Part shown: piece after piece, positions 43,439-47,543 of the stretch
How the letters are laid out: the number at the start of each line of letters is the position of its first letter
Position numbering within the stretch: the stretch's first letter is position 1
Assembly: GCA_947453695.1 (NCBI GenBank)
Contig: CANGHW010000028.1
Location: 1 to 47,543 of the forward strand
From: Opitutia bacterium
GTDB lineage: Bacteria; Verrucomicrobiota; Verrucomicrobiia; Opitutales; Opitutaceae
Direction: 5' to 3'
Length of the DNA: 47,543 nt
Program-made: the position numbers and the translations under genes
Notes under the pieces: model-generated
Told to the model about the DNA's origin: nothing
The model's input: the letters and a program-made list of their open reading frames with translations, nothing else
The model's database searches: none

Positions 43439-44575
43439 TTACGGCCGACGAGGAGTGTTCCCGATCTCGGAGAGCGGAATGGTGCGATTCTCGGCAGCGG
43501 ACCGTCGGGCAGCCTCGAGGATGCGCATTACGATGAGGTTATTGGCGAGTGAGCTCGGGTCTTCGATTGGATCGCGGCCCGCGCGAATGGTGGCGGCAAA
43601 CCACGTGAGCGGCACCCGACGCGGCGACTTGGCTTCGCGGGCTTCCGCCGGAGTTTTCCCGGTGCGGAGGGAGTAGAGTCGATCATTCGTCGTAACGACG
43701 GAACCACGCTCGCCGTAGAGGGCGACGTCCTTACGGGCGTAAGGCCAATGCCAGGAACCGACGACAGTGACCTGCAGGTCGGGATAGATGAGATTGATGA
43801 CCGCATGGTCATCGCAGTCGGGGTAGTTCACGGCGTCGAAACGAGACGTCTGCGCCGAAACGGCGAGGGGCTCGCGATTGCCGAGCCACCAAGTCGCTAG
43901 GTTGGCGCCGTAGCAGCCAAAGTCGAAGAGCGCACCGCCGCCGCCGCGGACCGGATCGCGGAGCCAGGCGAGGAACTCGGGGCCGACGCGGATCTTCACC
44001 GGGCCCTCGTGACCGGCTTGAGCATAGATTTGGCGGATCGGGCCGAGGGGGCCGTCGTTCCCCAGCATGGCACGGATATCGTCGAACGCGGGATACCAGC
44101 TCGTCTCGTAGTTGGTGAGGACGAGCGTGCCGTGGCGTTCGGCGAGTGTGGCCATCTCCGCGGCGTCAGACCATGAGACTGCGAGTGGCTTTTCGACGAT
44201 TACGGGCAAGCGGCGCGGCGCCGCGGCGCGCACGATATTGAGGTGCTCGCGCGTGTCGGAGAATGCCCAAACGGCTTCGGCGCCGCTCTGCGCAAGTGCG
44301 GCAGCGAGATCCGTGTGCCGCGAGACGCCGGCGAGGCGGGCGTTTTTGCGGTATTTTTCCCAGATAGTGTCATCGGGCTCCCAGACACCGACAAGCTGGA
44401 CCGTGCTCGACTCGGCTTGACGGAGAAATCCACCGGCATGCCCGTGGGCCAAGCCGGCGAGCAAAACGCGGAGCGGCGCCGGAGAGGGAGAGGGAGCCGC
44501 TACCTTTTCGGCGGCATGGATCGACGCGGTGAATAACTGCGTGAGCAGCAGGGGGAGACAAAAGAGCAGGCGCAT
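43439..44575 (-). CDS. exported Gfo/Idh/MocA-family oxidoreductase
   Basis: The protein has 378 residues. A Sec-type signal (LLFCLPLLLTQLFTASIHAAE) precedes the Rossmann domain, whose nucleotide loop is VLLAGLAHGHAGGF. The family motif EKPLAV is at about residue 130. The C-terminal half is the alpha/beta substrate domain (GGGGALFDFGCYGANLATWWLG). The family oxidises or reduces sugars and cyclitols with tightly bound NAD(P). Export by Sec is unusual because the cofactor binds in the cytoplasm; other exported members use Tat. It is divergent from the toroid-like gene. Confidence 0.85.
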   Translation of the reverse strand: MRLLFCLPLLLTQLFTASIHAAEKVAAPSPSPAPLRVLLAGLAHGHAGGFLRQAESSTVQLVGVWEPDDTIWEKYRKNARLAGVSRHTDLAAALAQSGAEAVWAFSDTREHLNIVRAAAPRRLPVIVEKPLAVSWSDAAEMATLAERHGTLVLTNYETSWYPAFDDIRAMLGNDGPLGPIRQIYAQAGHEGPVKIRVGPEFLAWLRDPVRGGGGALFDFGCYGANLATWWLGNREPLAVSAQTSRFDAVNYPDCDDHAVINLIYPDLQVTVVGSWHWPYARKDVALYGERGSVVTTNDRLYSLRTGKTPAEAREAKSPRRVPLTWFAATIRAGRDPIEDPSSLANNLIVMRILEAARRSAAENRTIPLSEIGNTPRRP

Positions 44576-44737
44576 GGGGTGGCGAGCAGTGACGCGGGAC
44601 AGGCGAGAGGTGACAAGCGGAGAAAACGCTGACGATGCGGAGGGTCTGACTGGCCGAGGCGGCGCGGAACTTCCGGGGTTGCGACCCGCGGGATGCCCTA
44701 CGCAGATTCGGTGGTGCCCCGTCTCATTTCGCTCCCC

Positions 44738-46546
44738 ATGAAATTGCTTCGTCGCCTGATCCTTGCCGTGTCATTTGCTGCGATGGCGGTCGCCGCCGAA
44801 CCGGCGTCGGCGGTGATCGAGGTCTCCTCTCCGATGGCAGCGCCGGAGTGGGCGAAGCTGGAGCGCCGGCTGCTGGCGGAGACCGTGCCGGCGTGTCGGG
44901 AATTTTACACTAAGTATTACGATGCGCGCGGGCGTTTGCAGTGCTTCGTGCGGTGGGGGGCCAATGATGGACCAGACGATGCGTTCGAGAACTTCAATCG
45001 CTGGCCAGAACTCCACGCGCTGGGTGCAAGCGACGAAATTACGGCACTCTTTCTCAAGGGGTGGGAAGGAATGTTGCAGCAATACGGTGAGGCGAAGACC
45101 ACGGACGTGCCGGCTGGTCGCGGGGGCATGTATGTGAAGGAGTTTTCGGCGCAATCCGACTGGATGCACCACGGGGAGGGGCTGCAGCTTTTCAATCGCA
45201 TGGGGCTCTCGGTGCCGACGCTCCCGATTTACGTGGAGCGGGCGCGGCGGTTTGCGGGGTTCTACATGGGAGAAGATCCCGCCGCGCCGAACTATGATCC
45301 GGAGAAGCGGCTGATTCGCTCCCTGCAAAACGGCAGCGTGGGGCCGATGCTGCGCCCCGCGACGGCGCTCGACTGGGTGGGCGATCCGTTCGACGCCCGA
45401 GGCTTCGTCGCGCTCCACGGCGAGAGCACCTATGCGCAGTTTCTCGAACACTATCGCGAGTATACCGAAGTTGTGGGCGACCACTTCCTCAACTTGGTCG
45501 CGACGACGCTGCCTTTGACGGCCTACCTCGCGACCGGGGAGCAAAAATACAAACAATGGTTGGTGGGCTACATGGATGCTTGGCTCGAGCGGATGCGCGC
45601 CACGGGCGGAGTGATTCCGAGCCACGTCGGTCTGGACGGGAAGGTCGGTGGCGCCGACGGCAAGTGGTGGCGCGGCGCTTATGGGTGGGGCTTCAGCCCG
45701 GTGAACCCGGTGAACGGTAAACGCGAAAACCGAAACCGCATCCCGCGTGCGACGGTGGGTTTCAACAACGCGCTTCTGGTCACCGGGGATCAGAAGTATG
45801 CGGATGCCTGGCGCGCGATGATCATAGCGGTAAACTCCCAAGCGCTCATGCAGGAAGGGAAAACCGAATTTCCGACGATGCGCGGAGACGACGGCTGGTA
45901 TGGTTGGCAGAGCAAGCCGTGGAATGTAGGAGCCACCGAGCTGTGGTATTGGTCGATGCGAGCCGATGACCTGGCTCGCGTGGAGGCGAATCCCTGGATG
46001 GCGTTTCTGCAGGGGCGGGACGCCGCCTACCCGGAGACAGCACTGCAAAAAGATTTGGAGGCGGTAGCCAAAAAGGTCGCCGCGTTTCGCGCCGATACCA
46101 CACCGCCGGAAAAGCGCCTCGCGGACAACATGATGGATTTCAATCCAGCGGTGACCGACGCGCTCGTGCGTCTGATGTTAGGCGCGATCCCGCCCAGTCG
46201 CGAAGGCGGCCTGCTCAATGCGCGCCTGCGCTACTTTGATCCGGTTCGACGCCGCGCGGGTGTGCCAGAAGATGTGGCTGCGTTGGTGTCTGAATTGGCC
46301 GATACCCGCACTGTCGTCACATTGGTCAACACGAGCGCTACCGAGGCGCGGAGCGTGGTCGTGCAGGGCGGAGCATATGGGGAACATTGGATCGAGACCG
46401 TGGCGCAAGAGACTGGCCCGGCGACGCGGGTGGCGGCACGGCAGTTTGCCGTGCGCCTTGCGCCGGGCGCCGGAGCCAAGTTCACCCTAGTGATGCGTCG
46501 CTACGCCCAGGCCCCGACGGTGGCGTTTCCCTGGGACCGACGCTGA
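44738..46546 (+). CDS. exported protein of unknown function, possibly six-hairpin glycosidase-like
   Basis: The protein has 602 residues from the ATG at 44738, which opens a Sec signal (LLRRLILAVSFAAMAVAAE). The body is all-helical in appearance with repeated aromatic pairs (NRWPELHALG, SDWMHHGEGLQLF, YMDAWLERMRATGG, GWYGWQSKPWNVGATELWYW), which suggests an alpha/alpha toroid like those of glycoside hydrolases and lyases. The last 90 residues look like a small beta domain. No family was recognised with certainty. It lies upstream of an esterase and beside an exported sugar oxidoreductase, so a role in breakdown of a carbohydrate is inferred. Confidence 0.7.
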   Translation: MKLLRRLILAVSFAAMAVAAEPASAVIEVSSPMAAPEWAKLERRLLAETVPACREFYTKYYDARGRLQCFVRWGANDGPDDAFENFNRWPELHALGASDEITALFLKGWEGMLQQYGEAKTTDVPAGRGGMYVKEFSAQSDWMHHGEGLQLFNRMGLSVPTLPIYVERARRFAGFYMGEDPAAPNYDPEKRLIRSLQNGSVGPMLRPATALDWVGDPFDARGFVALHGESTYAQFLEHYREYTEVVGDHFLNLVATTLPLTAYLATGEQKYKQWLVGYMDAWLERMRATGGVIPSHVGLDGKVGGADGKWWRGAYGWGFSPVNPVNGKRENRNRIPRATVGFNNALLVTGDQKYADAWRAMIIAVNSQALMQEGKTEFPTMRGDDGWYGWQSKPWNVGATELWYWSMRADDLARVEANPWMAFLQGRDAAYPETALQKDLEAVAKKVAAFRADTTPPEKRLADNMMDFNPAVTDALVRLMLGAIPPSREGGLLNARLRYFDPVRRRAGVPEDVAALVSELADTRTVVTLVNTSATEARSVVVQGGAYGEHWIETVAQETGPATRVAARQFAVRLAPGAGAKFTLVMRRYAQAPTVAFPWDRR

Positions 46547-46566
46547 GGCCTCCATAGATTTTCACT

Positions 46567-47478
46567 ATGCGCACATTGCTATGGTTGGTCCTGCTCGCGA
46601 CGCCGCTCGCACGCGCCGCTCAAGTTATCGATCTCTGGCCGGAGGGCGTGCCCGGGCTCAAAGCCGATGCCGGTCCCGAAAAAGACGATGGCTCGGGGCG
46701 GTTTACCAATATCCACTACCCCTCGATGGTCGTCTATGCTCCACCGGCCGAAAAAGCCGTCGGCACCGCGGTCATCTACGCGCCGGGCGGCGGCTACGTG
46801 CGCGTCGCGGCGGGCAAGGACGGTGGTGATGTAGTGAAGTGGCTCAACGCTGCCGGCATTACGGTTTTTCTCCTGAAATACCGTCACGCCGACTATGGGC
46901 ACCCGGCGCCCTTGCAGGATGCGCTGCGCGCCGTGCGGCTGGTGCGCTCCCGGGCGGCTGAGTGGGGCGTCAAGCCGGACCGGATCGGAATGCTCGGCGG
47001 CTCCGCGGGCGGGCACCTCACAGCCAGCGCGGGAACACTTTTCGGCGCGCCGGAAGGGCGCACCGGTGCGGCGCTGGACCAAGTGAGCGGACGCCCGGAC
47101 TTCCTCGTGCTCGTGTTTCCGGTGATCACAATGCATGAGCCATCGGTCCACGCGACTTCGCGTCGGGCATTGTTGGGCGATGCACCGACAGAAGAAGCCA
47201 GACATCGTCTATCCGTTGATGAACAGGTCACGGCACAGACGCCGCCGACGTTTTTGGTTCACTCTTCCGAAGACACGACGGTGCCGGTGGAGAATAGCCT
47301 TTTGTTCTACCAAGCGATGCGCCGCGCCAAGGCGCCGATCGAGATGCATCTCTACCCCAAGGGGCCGCATGGCTCTGGCATGTCGCCTGCACTGGGACCT
47401 ACAGCGGAATGGCCACGGCATTGTGAATCTTGGATGCGGTTCAACGGCTGGCTCCCGGCTGCCTTTCCCAAATCATGA
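46567..47478 (+). CDS. exported alpha/beta-hydrolase (esterase)
   Basis: The protein has 303 residues. A Sec signal (LLWLVLLATPLARAAQ) is followed by the alpha/beta fold. The oxyanion region is VIYAPGGGY. The nucleophile elbow is MLGGSAGGHL (Ser about 142). The catalytic Asp is probably in VHSSEDTTVPVE and the His in KGPHGSG. Similar proteins act as acetyl-xylan or other carbohydrate esterases. It follows the toroid-like gene by 20 bp and overlaps the next gene by ATGA (47475-47478). Confidence 0.88.
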   Translation: MRTLLWLVLLATPLARAAQVIDLWPEGVPGLKADAGPEKDDGSGRFTNIHYPSMVVYAPPAEKAVGTAVIYAPGGGYVRVAAGKDGGDVVKWLNAAGITVFLLKYRHADYGHPAPLQDALRAVRLVRSRAAEWGVKPDRIGMLGGSAGGHLTASAGTLFGAPEGRTGAALDQVSGRPDFLVLVFPVITMHEPSVHATSRRALLGDAPTEEARHRLSVDEQVTAQTPPTFLVHSSEDTTVPVENSLLFYQAMRRAKAPIEMHLYPKGPHGSGMSPALGPTAEWPRHCESWMRFNGWLPAAFPKS

Positions 47479-47543
47479 AATTCACCACCACCCGCCGCCG
47501 CTTTCTCCAGTCCGCTGCAGTCGCAACGGCTGGCTGGCCCCTC
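47475..47543 (+). CDS. start of a Tat-exported protein (truncated by the window edge)
   Basis: Only the first 23 codons are present. They encode a twin-arginine signal (TTTRRRFLQSAAVATAGW). The ATG overlaps the esterase stop (ATGA), so the gene is translationally coupled. What follows is outside the window; an exported oxidoreductase or hydrolase would fit the context. Confidence 0.75.
   Translation, partial: MKFTTTRRRFLQSAAVATAGWPL

Overview
The window is a GC-rich bacterial chromosome segment with about 34 protein genes and one tRNA gene. The gene content points to Verrucomicrobiota, most likely an Opitutaceae-like bacterium. The signs are a PVC-type CxxCH cytochrome with propeller and HEAT repeats, two TonB-dependent receptors, several Tat- or Sec-exported hydrolases and oxidoreductases, a CHASE2 cyclase beside a FecR protein, and REP-like palindromes between and inside genes. 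The assignment rests on family content only. No rRNA or other taxonomic marker is present.

Left part (1-17.8 kb): an Rsm22-type methyltransferase on the minus strand; a TonB-dependent receptor followed after 7 bp by a Tat-exported toroid/PHP-like fusion protein; then a minus-strand run of SNF2 helicase, ceramidase-like protein and PVC-type cytochrome. An ECF sigma factor and its ATGA-coupled membrane anti-sigma partner come next. They face a KefF-KefC potassium efflux pair on the minus strand.

Middle part (17.9-33.6 kb): a CHASE2 adenylate cyclase followed by an exported FecR protein with a roughly 300-residue Ala/Thr/Ser/Gln tail, closed by a strong terminator; a HAD hydrolase; the translation-termination pair prfA-prmC; a tail-specific protease (Prc) downstream of a rhomboid protein that lacks its catalytic serine; a small ferredoxin with its own terminator; a second TonB-dependent receptor; an M3 oligopeptidase; and a cupin.

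Right part (33.7-47.5 kb): tRNA-His(GTG), then about 1 kb without genes that contains a 557-bp tandem array of 41-bp units, not described by any family I know. It is followed by a penicillin acylase-family enzyme, an rRNA pseudouridine synthase, an MDR oxidoreductase and a mannose-1-phosphate guanylyltransferase. A purine-salvage group follows (adenosine deaminase-like, nucleosidase-like, NCS2 permease). The end is a set of exported proteins (Gfo/Idh/MocA oxidoreductase, toroid-like protein, esterase, start of a Tat protein) that looks like the edge of a polysaccharide or glycoside utilisation locus.

The signals most worth following are the 41-bp array beside tRNA-His, two REP-type elements translated in frame inside the SNF2 helicase, the rhomboid pseudoprotease beside Prc, and the CHASE2 cyclase/FecR-alanine-rich pair.
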